In this document: piece by piece, positions 27,153-42,000 of the stretch
Layout: each line of letters opens with the position of its first letter
Numbering within the stretch: the first letter of the stretch is position 1
DNA from: Osmia lignaria lignaria
Taxonomy: Eukaryota > Arthropoda > Insecta > Hymenoptera > Megachilidae
Direction of reading: 5' to 3'
Length of the DNA stretch: 64,000 nucleotides
Assembly (NCBI RefSeq): GCF_051020975.1
Contig: NC_135033.1
Location: 744,001 to 808,000 of the forward strand
The notes under the pieces: model-generated
Database searches by the model: none
Told to the model about the DNA's origin: nothing
What the model saw: only the letters and a program-made list of their open reading frames with translations
Position numbers and translations under genes: made by a program

Positions 27153-27409
27153 TGTCACGTAGACAGACCGTTTTATCAAACGTGTCTCCTTTCAAATAAG
27201 CTTAAACATCTGGAAAGGAAAACTCTCGGGCAAACCGACCATTTACTCTCGTAATAAACAGAAGGCCCACCGATAGCAGAACCAAACACTTGGGAAAGCA
27301 ATGGGTCCGCCGTAATCAAATAGCAGATGCAACCACTCTAAACTGTCGCAGAGGCAGGTGGACCCAGCCTGATCACTCGAATAGTAACCAGACCACCCTT
27401 CTTAATTAG

Positions 27410-27417
27410 TATATAAA
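27410..27417 (+). promoter_or_regulatory. TATA box of the solo LTR
   Basis: TATATAAA in moderately GC-rich context, followed 31-35 bases downstream by GCAGTACC, a plausible RNA polymerase II initiator. Whether it is active in the solo LTR is unknown. Confidence 0.65.
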
Positions 27418-27814
27418 CCCGTTCGTACCAACGATCGGGGGCAGTACCAGAGTTCATCTCGTGTCGAGCACGTCGTGTACGGTAGTGAGTTGGTTACTAT
27501 TAGTGAGATCGGGTTGAAGTCCCCTTCGAGCAACATTCACCTTATAGAATCCGCGAGTCGTGTTTCTATTTGGCATTACAATTAACCACACACAACACCC
27601 CCGCATTGCCAGTGCGTGAACACCGAGCATAGTGGAAATAGGTAATATATCACATTATACACCTATATTCGCGACAACAACATCTGTAATAGACCAAGAT
27701 TGTAGAATATATACATTGCTGTGTCAAACCCACATTAGCATTCTCCTTTAAACCCAGTGAAACCTTGTGACAGTTCCTACCACAATACAATCTTACCGCT
27801 CGGGTTGTATTGAT

Positions 27815-27820
27815 AATAAA
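27815..27820 (+). promoter_or_regulatory. Polyadenylation signal of the solo LTR
   Basis: AATAAA lies about 400 bp downstream of the TATA box and 72 bp before the LTR end, the usual position near the R/U5 boundary. Confidence 0.6.
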
Positions 27821-27892
27821 ATAAGTTACGCGGCCGCCAATCAAAAAGCCTCTGATAGCCACGCGCGCTGCCAAGCCGTCGGCCACGTAACA

Positions 27893-27896
27893 AAAT
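27893..27896. repeat. Target-site duplication AAAT, right copy
   Basis: AAAT follows the LTR terminus and continues into GTACATTGATCTGTGGG, so the satellite resumes exactly in register. Confidence 0.85.
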
Positions 27897-30769
27897 GTAC
27901 ATTGATCTGTGGGAATGAATCAGTATATTACGTTATATCAAATGTACATATGGTACTAATGATTTTGTTGTTAATTGTACATTACATATCTAATGTAGAT
28001 ATATTGCTAATGATATTGTTATTAAATGTACATTGATCTGTGGGTAGCAATCAGTATATTATATTATATCCCATGTAGATATCGTAATAATGACATTGGT
28101 ATTAAATGTAGGTACATTGATCTGTTGGAATGTATCTGCATATGACATTACATATCGAATGTGGATATAGTACCAATGATATTGTTATTAAATGTACATT
28201 GATCTGTGGGAAGGAATCAGTATATTACATTATATCTAATGTAGATATGGTAATAATGATATTGTTATTAAATGTACATTGATCTGTGGGAATGAATCTG
28301 TATATTTCATTATATCGAATGTAGATGTGGTGCTAATGATATTGTTATTATATGTACATTGATCTGTGGGATCGAATCAGTATATTACGTTATATGTAGT
28401 GTAGATATGGTAACAATCACATTGGTACTAAATGTAGGTACATAGATCTGTTGGAATGTATCACTATACGACATTATATCGAATGTAGATATAGTGCTAA
28501 TGATATTGTTACTAAATGTACATTGACCTGTGGGTAGCAATCCGTATATTACATTATATCTATTGTAGATATGGTAATAATGACATTGGTACTAAATGTA
28601 GGTACATTGATCTGCTGGAATGTTTTAGTATATGACATTATATCTAATGTAGATATAGTAATAACGATATTGTTATTAAATGTACATTGATCTGTGGGAA
28701 TGAGTCAGTATATTACATTATATCGAATGTAGATATAGTACTAATGATATTGTTATTAAATGTACATTGATCTGTTGGAATGAATCTGCATATGACATTA
28801 CATATCGAATGTGGATATAGTACCAATGATATTGTTATTAAATGTACATTGATCTGCAGGAAGGAATCAGTATATTACATTATATCTAATGTAGATACGG
28901 TAATAATGATATTGTCATTAAATGTACATTGATCTGTGGGAATGAATCTGTATATGGCATTACACCTAATGTAGATATGGTAATAATGATATTGTTACTG
29001 AATGTACACTACATATCTAATGTAGATATAGTACCAATGATATTGTTATTACATGTACATTGATCTGTGGGAATGAATCAGTATATTACATTATATGGAA
29101 CGTTGATATGGTAATAATGATTTTGTTGTTAAATGTACATTACATATCTAATGTAAATATAGTAATAATGATATTGTTATTAAATGCACATTGATCTGTG
29201 GGAATGAATCAGTATATTACATTGTCTCTAATGTAGATATGGTAATAATGATATTGATACGAAATGTACATTACATATCTAATGTAGATATAGTACTAAT
29301 GATATTGTTATTATATGTACATAGATCTGTGGGTAGCAATCAGTATATGACATTATATCTAACGTAGATATAGTAATAATGATATTGTTAATAATGTACA
29401 TTGATCTGTGGGAATGAATCTGTATATGACATTATATCTAATGTAGATATAGTAATAACGATATTGATATTAAATGTACATTGATCTGTGGGAATGAATC
29501 AGTATATTACATTATATCGAATGTAGATATAGTACTAATGATATTGTTATTAAATGTACATTGATCTGTTGGAATGTATCTTCATATGACTTTACATGTC
29601 GAATGTGGATATAGTACCAATGATATTGTTATTAAATGTACATTGATCTGCGGGAAGGAATCAGGATATTACATTATATCTGATGTAGATATGGTAATAA
29701 TGATATTTTCGTTAAATGTACATTGATCTGTGGGAATGAATCTGTATATGACATTATACCTAATGTAGATATGGTAATAATGATATTGTTATTAAATGTA
29801 CATTGATCTGTGGGAATGAATCTGTATATGACATTATATCTAATGTAGATATAGTAATAATGATATTGTTATTAAATGTACATTGATCTGTGGGTAGCAA
29901 TCAGTATATTACATTATATCCCATGTAGATATGGTAATAATGACATTGGTACTAAATGTAGGTACATTGATCTGCTGGAATGTATTACTATATGACATTA
30001 TATGTAATGTAGATATAGTAATAATGATATTGCTATTAAATGTACATCGACCTGTGGGAAGGAATCAGCATATTACATTATATCTAATGTAGATATAGTA
30101 CTAATGACAAGGTTTTTAAATGTATATTGATCTGTGGGGATGAATCAGTATATTACATTATATCGAATGTAGATATAGTACTAACGATACTGTTATTAAG
30201 TGTACATTGATCTGTGGGAATGAATCAGTATATTACATTATATCGTTTGTAGATATAGTAATAATGATATTGATATTAAATGTACATTGATCTGTGGGAA
30301 TCAATCAATATATTACATTATATCTAGTGTAGATATGATAATAATGACATTGGTACTAACGGTAGGTACATTGATCTGTTGGAATGTATCACTATATGTC
30401 ATTATATCTAATGTAGATATAGTAATAACGATATTGTTATTAATTGTACATTGATCTGTGGGAAAGAGTCAGTATATTACATGATATCGAATGTAGATAT
30501 AGTACTAATGATATTGTTATTAAATGTACATTGATCTGATGGAATGTATCTTCATATGACATTACATATCGAATGTGGATATAGTACCAATGATATTGTT
30601 ATTAAATGCACATTGATCTGTGGGAATGAATCAGTATATTACATTGTCTCTAATGTAGATATGGTAATAATGATATTGTCATTAAATGTACATTGATCTG
30701 TGGGAATGAATCTGTATATGACATTATACCTAATGTAGATATGGTAATAATGATATTGTTATTAAATGT

Positions 30770-31564
30770 ACATTGATCTGTGGGAATGAATCAGTATATT
30801 ACGTTATATCAAATGTACATATGGTACTAATGATTTTGTTGTTAAATGTACATTACATATCTAATGTAAATATAGTAATAATGATATTGTTATTAAATGC
30901 ACATTGATCTGTGGGAATGAATCAGTATATTACATTGTCTCTAATGTAGATATGGTAATAATGATATTGATATTAAATGTACATTACATATCTAATGTAG
31001 ATATAGTACTAATGATATTGTTATTATCTGTACATAGATCTGTGGGAATGAATCAGTATATCACATTATATGGAATGTACAAATAGTGCTAATGATATTG
31101 GTATTAAATGTACATTGATCTGTGGGTAGCAATCAGTATATGACATTATATCTAATGTAGATATAGTAATAATGATATTGTTAATAATGTACATTGATCT
31201 GTGGGAATGAATCTATATATTACATTGTATCGAATGTAGATATAGTGCTAATGATATTGTTATTAATTGTACATTGATCTGTGGGTAGCAATCAGTATAT
31301 TACATTATATCCCATGTAGATATGGTAATAATGACATTGGTACTAAATGTAGGTACATTGATCTGCTGGAATGTATTACTATATGACATTATATCTAATG
31401 TAGATATAGTAATAATGATATTGCTATTAAATGTACATCGATCTGTGGGAAGGAATCAGCATATTACATTATATCTAATGTAGATATAGTACTAATGACA
31501 AGGTTTTTAAATGTATATTGATCTGTGGGGATGAATCAGTATATTACATTATATCGAATGTAGA
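30770..31564 (+). repeat. Block repeated ~32 kb away at 62881-63675
   Basis: About 795 bp match 62881-63675 at a constant offset of 32111 bp (checked at 30770, 30904 and 31493). Only a few base changes were seen, for example ATATCCCATG against ATATCCTATG. Related pieces with the same monomer order occur at 34180-34850 and 35890-36110. The copies flank the 6949-bp unit region. Confidence 0.75.
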
Positions 31565-34500
31565 TATAGTACTAACGATACTGTTATTAAGTGGACATTG
31601 ATCTGTGGGAATGAATCAGTATATTACATTGTATCGAATGTAGATATAGTAATAATGACATTGGTACTAAATGTAGGTACATTGATCTGTTGGAATGTAT
31701 CACTATATGACATTATATCTAATGTAGATATAGTAATAACGATATTGATATTAAATGTACATTGATCTGTGGGAATGAATCAGTATATTACATTATATCG
31801 AATGTAGATATAGTACTAATGATATTGTTATTAAATGTACATTGATCTGTTGGAATGTATCTTCATATGACATTACATGTCGAATGTGGATATAGTACCA
31901 ATGATATTGTTATTAAATGTACATTGATCTGCGGGAAGGAATCAGTATATTACATTATATCTGATGTAGATATGGTAATAATGATATTGTCATTAAATGT
32001 GCATTGATCTGTGGGAATGAACCTGTATATGACATTATACCTAATGTAGATATGGTAATAATGATATTGTTATTAAATGTACATTGATCTGTGGGAATGA
32101 ATCTGTATATGACATTATATCTAATGTAGATATAGTAATAATGATATTGTTATTAAATGTACATTGATCTGTGGGAATGAATCAGTATATTACATTGTCT
32201 CTAATGTAGATATGGTAATAATGATATTGATATTAAATGTACATTACATATCTAATGTAGATATGGTAATAATGATATTGTCATTAAATGTACATTGATC
32301 TGTGGGAATGAATCTGTATATGACATTATACCTAATGTAGATATAGTACTAACGATACTGTTATTAAGTGTACATTGATCTGTGGGAATGAATCAGTATA
32401 TTACGTTATATCAAATGTACATATGGTACTAATGATTTTGTTGTTAAATGTACATTACATATCTAATGTAAATATGGTAATAAAGATATTGTTATTAAAT
32501 GTACATTGATCTGTTGGAATGTATCTGCATATGACATTACATATCGAATGTGGATATAGTACCAATGATATTGTTATTAAATGTACATTGACCTGTGAGA
32601 AGGAATCAGTATATGACATTATACCTAATGTAGATATGGTAATAATGATATTGTTATTAAATGTACATTGACCTGTGGGAATGAACCTGTATATGACATT
32701 GTCTCTAATGTAGATATGGTAATAATGATATTGATATGAAATGTACATTACATATCTAATGTAGGTATAGTACTAATGATATTGTTGTTATATGTACATA
32801 GATCTGTGGGAATGAATCAGTATATCACATTATATGGAATGTACAAATAGTGCTATTGATATTGTTATTAAACGTACATTCATCTGTGGGTAGCAATCAG
32901 TATATGACATTATATCTAATGTAGATATAGTAATAATGATATTGTTAATAATGCACATTGATCTGTGGGAATGAATCCATAAATTACATTGTATCGAATG
33001 TAGATATAGTGCTAATGATATTGTTATTAAATGTACATTGACCTGTGGGAATGAATCAGTATGTTACGTTATATCAAATGTACATGTAGTACTAATGATT
33101 TTGTTGTTAAGTGTACATTATATATCTAATGTAGATATAGTGCTAATGATATTGTTATTAAATGTACATTGATCTGTGGGTAGAAATCAGTATATTACAT
33201 TATATCTAATGTAGATATGGTAATAATAATATTGTTATTAATTGTACATTACATATCGAATGTAGATATAGTACCAATGATATTGTTATTAAATGTACAT
33301 TGATCTGTGGGGACGAATCCGTATACTCCAATATATCGAATGAAGATATAGTACGAATGATATTGTTATGAAATGTACATTGATCTGTGGGAACGAATCA
33401 GTATATTACAATATATCGAATGTAGATATAGTACTAATGATATTGTTATGAAATGTACATTGATCTGTGGGAACGAATCAGTATACTACAATATATCGAA
33501 TGTAGATATAGTACTAATGATATTGTTATGAAATGTACATTGATCTGTGGGAATGAATCTGTATATGACATTATATCTAATGTATATATGGTAATAATGA
33601 TTTTGTTGTTAAATGTACATTACATATCTAATGTAGACATAGTGCAAATGATATTGTTATTAAATGTACATTGATCTGTGGGAATGAATCAGTATATTAC
33701 ATTATATCTATTGTAGATATGGTAATAATGAAATTGGTACTAAATGCACGTACATTGATCTGTTGGAACGAATAAGTATATTACATTATATCAGATGTAG
33801 ATATAGTACTAATGATATTGTTATTAAATGTACCTTGATCTGTGGGAATGTATCAGTATATTACATTATATCGAATGTAGATATAGTGCTAATGATATTG
33901 TTACTAAATGAACATTGACCTGTGGGTAGCAATCAGTATATTACATTATACCCATTGTAGATATGGTAATAATGACATTGGTACTAATGTAGGTACATTG
34001 ATCTGCTGGAATGTATTACTATATGACATTATATCTAATGTAGATATAGTAATAATGATATTGGCATTAAATGTACATTGATCTGTGGGAATGAATCTGT
34101 ATATGACATTATACCTAATGTAGATATAGTAATAATGATATTGTTATTAAATGTACCTTGATCTGTGGGAATGAATCAGTATATTACGTTATATCAAATG
34201 TACATATGGTACTAATGATTTTGTTGTTAAATGTACATTACATATCTAATGTAAATATAGTAATAATGATATTGTTATTAAATGCACATTGATCTGTGGG
34301 AATGAATCAGTATATTACATTGTCTCTAATGTAGATATGGTAATAATGATATTGATATTAAATGTACATTACATATCTAATGTAGATATAGTACTAATGA
34401 TATTGTTATTATATGTACATAGATCTGTGGGAATGAATCAGTATATCACATTATATGGAATGTGCAACTAGTGCTAATGATATTGGTATTAAATGTACAT

Positions 34501-37500
34501 TGATCTGTGGGTAGCAATCAGTATACGACATTATATCTAATGTAGATATAGTAATAATGATATTGTTAATAATGTACATTGATCTGTGGGAATGAATCTA
34601 TATATTACATTGTATCGAATGTAGATATAGTGCTAATGATATTGTTATTAAATGTACATTGATCTGTGGGTAGCAATCAGTATATTACATTATATGGCAT
34701 GTAGATATGGTAATAATGACATTGGTACTAAATGTAGGTACATTGATCTGCTGGAATGTATTACTATATGACATTATATCTAATGTAGATATAGTAATAA
34801 TGATATTGCTGTTAAATGTACATCGATCTGTGGGAAGGAATCAGCATATTACATTATATCTAATGTAGATATAGTACTAATGATATTGTTATTAAATGTA
34901 CATTGATCTGTTGGAATGTATCACTATATGACATTATATCTAATGTAGATATAGTAATAACGATATTGATATTAAATGTACATTGATCTGTGGGAATGAA
35001 TCAGTATATTACATTATATCGAATGTAGATATAGTACTAATGATATTGTTATTAAATGTACATTGATCTGTTGGAATGTATCTTCATATGACATTACATG
35101 TCGAATGTGGATATAGTACCAATGATATTGTTATTAAATGTACATTGATCTGCGGGAAGGGATCAGTATATTACATTATATCTGATGTAGATATGGTAAT
35201 AATGATATTGTCATTAAATGTACATTGATCTGTGGGAATGAACCTGTATATGACATTATACCTAATGTAGATATGGTAATAATGATATTGTTATTAAATG
35301 TACATTGATCTGTGGGAATGAATCTGTATATGACATTATATCTAATGTAGATATAGTAATAATGATATTGTTATTAAATGTACATTGATCTGTGGGAATG
35401 AATCAGTATATTACATTGTCTCTAATGTAGATATGGTAATAATGATATTGATATTAAATGTACATTACATATCTAATGTAGATATGGTAATAATGATATT
35501 GTCATTAAATGTACATTGATCTGTGGGAATGAATCTGTATATGACATTATACCTAATGTAGATATAGTACTAACGATACTGTTATTAAGCGTACATTGAT
35601 CTGTGGGAATGAATCAGTATATTACTTTATATCGAAGGTAGATATAGTAATAATGATATTGATATTAAGTGTACATTGATCTGTGGGAATCAATCAATAT
35701 ATTACATTATATCTAGTGTAGATATGATAATAATGACATTGGTACTAACGGTAGGTACATTGATCTGTTGGAATGTATCACTATATGACATTATATCTAA
35801 TGTAGATATAGTAATAACGATATTGTTATTAATTGTACATTGATCTGTGGGAATGAGTCAGTATATTACATTATACCTAATGTAGATATGGTAATAATGA
35901 TATTGTTATTAAATGCACATTGATCTGTGGGAATGAATCAGTATATTACATTGTCTCTAATGTAGATATGGTAATAATGATATTGATATTAAATGTACAT
36001 TACATATCTAATGTAGATATATTACTAATGATATTGTTATTATCTGTACATAGATCTGTGGGAATGAATCAGTATATCACATTATATGGAATGTACAAAT
36101 AGTGCTAATGATATTGTTCTTAAATGTACATTGATCTGCGGGAAGGAATCAGTATATTACATTATATCTAATGTAGATATGGTAACATTGATATTGTCAT
36201 TAAATGTACATTGATCTGTGGGAATGAATCTGTATATGACATTACACCTAATGTAGATATGGTAATAATGATATTGTTATTAAATGTACATTGATCTGTG
36301 GGAATGAATCTGTATATGACATTATATCTAATGTAGATATAGTAATAATGATATTGTTATTGAATGTACATTGATCTGTGGGAATGAATCAGTATATTAC
36401 GTTATATCAAATGTACATATGGTACTAATGATTTTGTTGTTAAATGTACATTACATATCTAATGTAAATATAGTAATAATGATATTGTTATTAAATGCAC
36501 ATTGATCTGTGGGAATGAATCAGTATATTACATTGTCTCTAATGTAGATATGGTAATAATGATATTGTTATTGAATGTACATTGATCTGTGGGAAGGAAT
36601 CAGTATATTACGTTATATCAAATGTAGATATAGTACTAATGATATTGTTATTATATGTACATGGATCTGTGGGAAGGAATCAGTATATTACATTATATCT
36701 AATGTATATATGGTAATAATGATTTTGTTGTTAAATGTACATTACATATCTAATGTAGATATAGTAATAATGATATTGTTATTAAATGTACATTCATCTA
36801 TGGGAATGAATCAGTATATTACGTTATATCAAATGTAGATATAGTACTAATGATATTGTTATTATATGTACATGGATCTGTGGGAAGGAATCAGTATATT
36901 ACATTATATCTAATGTACATATAGCACTAATGATTTTGTTGTTAAATGTACATTACATATCTAATGTAGATATAGTGCTAATGATATTGTTGTTAAATGT
37001 ACATTGATCTGTGGGTAGAAATCAGTATATTACATTATATCTAATATGGATATGGTAATAATGATATTGTTATTGAATGTACATTGACCTGTGGGAAGGA
37101 ATCAGTATATTACCTTATATCAAATGTACATGTAGTACTAATATTTTGTTATTAAATGTATATTACATATCAAATGTAGATATAGTGCTAATGATATTGT
37201 TGTTAAATGTACATTGATCTGTGGGTAGTAATCAGTATATTACATTATATCTAATATGGATACGGTGATAATGATATTGTTATTAAATGTACATTACATA
37301 TCGACTGTAGATATAGTACTACTGATATTGTTATTAAATGTACATTGACTGAGGGAAGGAATCAGTATATTACCTTATATCAAATGTACATGTAGTACTA
37401 ATATTTTGTTATTAAATGTATATTACATATCTAATGTAGATATAGTGCTAATGATATTGTTGTTAAATGTACATTGATCTGTGGGCAGTAATCAGTATAT

Positions 37501-39035
37501 TACATTATATCTAATATGGATATGGTGATAATGATATTGTTATTATATGTACATTACATATCGAGTGTAGATATAGTACTACTGATATTGTTATTAAATG
37601 TACATTGATCTGTGGGTAGAAATCAGTATATTACATTATATCTAATGTAGATATGGTAATAATAATTTTGTTGTTAAATGTACATTACATATCTAATGTA
37701 GACATAGTGCAAATGATATTGTCATTAAATGTACATTGATCTGTGGGAATGAATCAGGATATTACATTATATCCCATGTCGATATAGTAACAAGATATTG
37801 TTATTAAATTTACATTGACCTGTGGGAATGAATCAGTATACTACGTTATATCAAATGTACATATAGCACTAATGATATTGTTATTATATGTACACTGATC
37901 TGTGGGATCGAATCAGTATATTACGTTATATCTAGTGTAGATATGGTAACAATCACATTGGTACTAAATGTAGGTACATAGATCTGTTGGAATGTATCAC
38001 TATACGACATTATGTCTAATGTAGATATAGTAATAATGATATTGTTATTAAATGTACATTGATCTGTGGGAATGAATCAGTATATTACATTATATCGAAT
38101 GTAGATGTAGTGCTAATGATATTGTTACTAAATGAACATTGACCTGTGGGTAGCAATCAGTATATTACATTATATCCATTGTAGATATGGTAATAATGAC
38201 ATTGGTACTAAATGTAGGTACATTGATCTGCTGGAATGTATTACTATATGACATTATATCTAATGTAGATATAGTAATAATGATATTGTCATTAAATGTA
38301 CATTGATCTGTGGGAATGAATCTGTATATGACATTATACCTAATGTAGATATGGTAATAATGATATTGTTATTAAATGTACCTTGATCTGTGGGAATGAA
38401 TCAGTATATTACGTTATATCAAATGTACATATGGTACTAATGATTTTGTTGTCAAATGTACATTACATATCTAATGTAAATATAGTAATAATGATATTGT
38501 TATTAAATGCACATTGATCTGTGGGAATGAATCAGTATTTCACATTATATGGAATGTACAAATAGTGATAATGATATTGGTATTAAATGTACATTGATCT
38601 GTGGGTAGCAATCAGTATATGACATTATATCTAATGTAGATATAGTAATAATGATATTGTTAATAATGTACATTGATCTGTGGGAATGAATCTATATATT
38701 ACATTGTATCGAATGTAGATATAGTGCTAATGATATTGTTATTAAATGTACATTGATCTGTGGGTAGCAATCAGTATATTACATTATATCCCATGTAGAT
38801 ATGGTAATAATGACATTGGTACTAAATGTAGGTACATTGATCTGCTGGAATGTATTACTATATGACATTATATCTAATGTAGATATAGTAATAATGATAT
38901 TGCTATTAAATGTACATCGATCTGTGGGAAGGAATCAGCATATTACATTATATCTAATGTAGATATAGTACTAATGACAAGGTTTTTAAATGTATATTGA
39001 TCTGTGGGGATGAATCAGTATATTACATTATATCG

Positions 39036-42000
39036 AATGTAGATATAGTACTAACGATACTGTTATTAAGTGTACATTGATCTGTGGGAATGAATCAGTA
39101 TATTACTTTATATCGAAGGTAGATATAGTAATAATGATATTGATATTAAGTGTACATTGATCTGTGGGAATCAATCAATATATTACATTATATCTAGTGT
39201 AGATATGATAATAATGACATTGGTACTAACGGTAGGTACATTGATCTGTTGGAATGTATCACTATATGACATTATATCTAATGTAGATATAGTAATAACG
39301 ATATTGTTATTAATTGTACATTGATCTGTGGGAATGAGTCAGTACATTACATTATATCGAATGTAGATATAGTACTAATGATATTGTTATTAAATGTACA
39401 TTGATCTGTTGGAATGTATCTTCATATGACATTACATGTCGAATGTGGATATAGTTCCAATGATATTGTCATTAAACGTACATTGATCTGCGGGAAGGAA
39501 TCAGTATATTACATTATATCTAATGTAGATATGGTAATAATGATATTGTCATTAAATGTACATTGATCTGTGGGAATGAATCTGTATATGACGTTATACC
39601 TAATGTAGATATGGTAATAATGATATTGTTATTAAATGTACATTGATCTGTGGGAATGAATCTGTATATGACATTATATCTAATGTAGATATAGTAATAA
39701 TGATATTGTTATTAAATGCACATTGTTTTGTGGGAATGAATCAGTATATTACGTTATATCAAATGTACATATGGTACTAATGATTTTGTTGTTAAATGTA
39801 CATTACATATCTAATGTAAATATAGTAATAATGATATTGTTATTAAATGCACATTGATCTGTGGGAATGAATCAGTATATTACATTGTCTCTAATGTAGA
39901 TATGGTAATAATGATATTGTCATTAAATGTACATTGATCTGTGGGAATGAATCTGTATATGACATTATACCTAATGTAGATATGGTAATAATGATATTGT
40001 TATTAAATGTACATTGATCTGTGGGTAGCAATCAGTATATGACATTATATCGAATGTAGATATAGTACTAACGATACTGTTATTAAGTGTACATTGATCT
40101 GTGGGAATGAATCAGTATATTACATTATATCGTTTGTAGATATAGTAACAATGATATTGTTATTAAATGCACATTGATCTGTGGGAATGAATCAGTATAT
40201 TACATTGTCTCTAATGTAGATATGGTAATAATGATATTGTTATTAAATGTACATTGATCTGTGGGTAGCAATCAGTATATTACATTATATCCCATGTAGA
40301 TATGGTAATAATGACATTGGTACTAAATGTAGGTACATTGATCTGCTGGAATGTATTACTATATGACATTATATCTAATGTAGATATAGTAATAATGATA
40401 TTGCTATTAAATGTACATCGATCTGTGGGAAGGAATCAGCATATTACATTATATCTAATGTAGATATAGTACTAATGACAAGGTTTTTAAATGTATATTG
40501 ATCTGTGGGGATGAATCAGTATATTACATTATATCGTATGTAGATATAGTACTAACGATACTGTTATTAAGTGTACATTGATCTGTGGGAATGAATCAGT
40601 ATATTACATTGTATCGAATGTAGATATAGTAATAATGATATTGATATTAAGTGTACATTGATCTGTGGGAATCATTCAATATATTACATTATATCTAGTG
40701 TAGATATGATAATAATGACATTGGTACTAAATGTAGGTACATTGATCTGTTGGAATGGATCACTATATGACATTATATCTAATGTAGATATAGTAATAAC
40801 GATATTGATATTAAATGTACATTGATCTGTGGGAATGAATCAGTATATTACATTATATCGAATGTAGATATAGTACTAATGATATTGTTATTAAATGTAC
40901 ATTGATCTGTTGGAATGTATCTTCATATGACATTACATGTCGAATGTGGATATAGTACCAATGATATTGTTATTAAATGTACATTGATCTGCGGGAAGGA
41001 ATCAGTATATTACATTATATCTGATGTAGATATGGTAATAATGATATTGTCATTAAATGTACATTGATCTGTGGGAATGAATCTGTATATGACATTATAC
41101 CTAATGTAGATATTGTAATAATGATATTATTATTAAATGTACATTGATCTGTGGGAATGAATCAGTATATTACATTGTCTCTAATGTAGATATGGTAATA
41201 ATGATATTGATATTGAATGTACATTGATCTGTGGGAATGAACCTGTATATGACATTATATCTAATGTAGATATAGTAATAATGATATTGTTGTTGAATGT
41301 ACATTGATCTGTGGGAATGAATCAGTATATTACGTTATATCAAATGTACATATGGTACTAATGATTTTGTTGTTGAATGTACATTGCATATCTAATGTAG
41401 ATATGGTAATAAAGATATTGTTATTAAATGTACATTGATCTGTTGGAATGTATCTGCATATGACATTACATATCGAATGTGGATATAGTACCAATGATAT
41501 TGTTATTAAATGTACATTGACCTGTGGGAAGGAATCAGTATATGACATTATACCTAATGTAGGTATGGTAATAATGATATTGTTATTAAATGTACATTGA
41601 TCTGTGGGAATGAACCTGTATATGACATTGTCTCTAATGTAGATATGGTAATAATGATATTGATATGAAATGTACATTACATATCCAATGTAGGTATAGT
41701 ACTAATGATATTGTTGTTATATGTACATAGATCTGTGGGAATGAATCAGTATATCACATTATATGGAATGTACAAATAGTGCTATTGATATTGTTATTAA
41801 ATGTACATTGATCTGTGGGTAGCAATCAGTATATGACATTATATCTAATGTAGATATAGTAATAATGATATTGTTAATAATGCACATTGATCTGTGGGAA
41901 TGAATCTATAAATTACATTGTATCGAATGTAGATATAGTGCTAATGATATTGTTATTAAATGTACATTGACCTGCGGGAATGAATCAGTATGTTACGTTA

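Larger units (their letters stand above)
27153..27892 (+). mobile_element. 740-bp solo LTR, gypsy-like
   Basis: Non-satellite sequence with imperfect terminal inverted repeats (TGTCACGT... and ...ACGTAACA), TG...CA ends and a 4-bp duplication AAAT. In plus orientation it shows a TATA box (27410-27417), an initiator-like CAGTA about 30 bp further on (27442-27446), a downstream CGTCGTG (27471-27477) resembling the insect downstream promoter element, and AATAAA (27815-27820) 72 bp before its end. This is the order expected of U3-R-U5. There is no internal coding region or second LTR, so it is most simply a solo LTR left by recombination between two LTRs. A 4-bp duplication suits Ty3/gypsy better than copia or Bel/Pao (usually 5 bp). 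The family name is not determinable from this sequence alone. Confidence 0.82.

Noticed and set aside
27650..28036. Open frames on both strands across the right part of the 740-bp LTR
   Set aside because: The plus-strand frame runs from the LTR into satellite monomers and the minus-strand one overlaps it. Neither shows a domain. They are chance frames.
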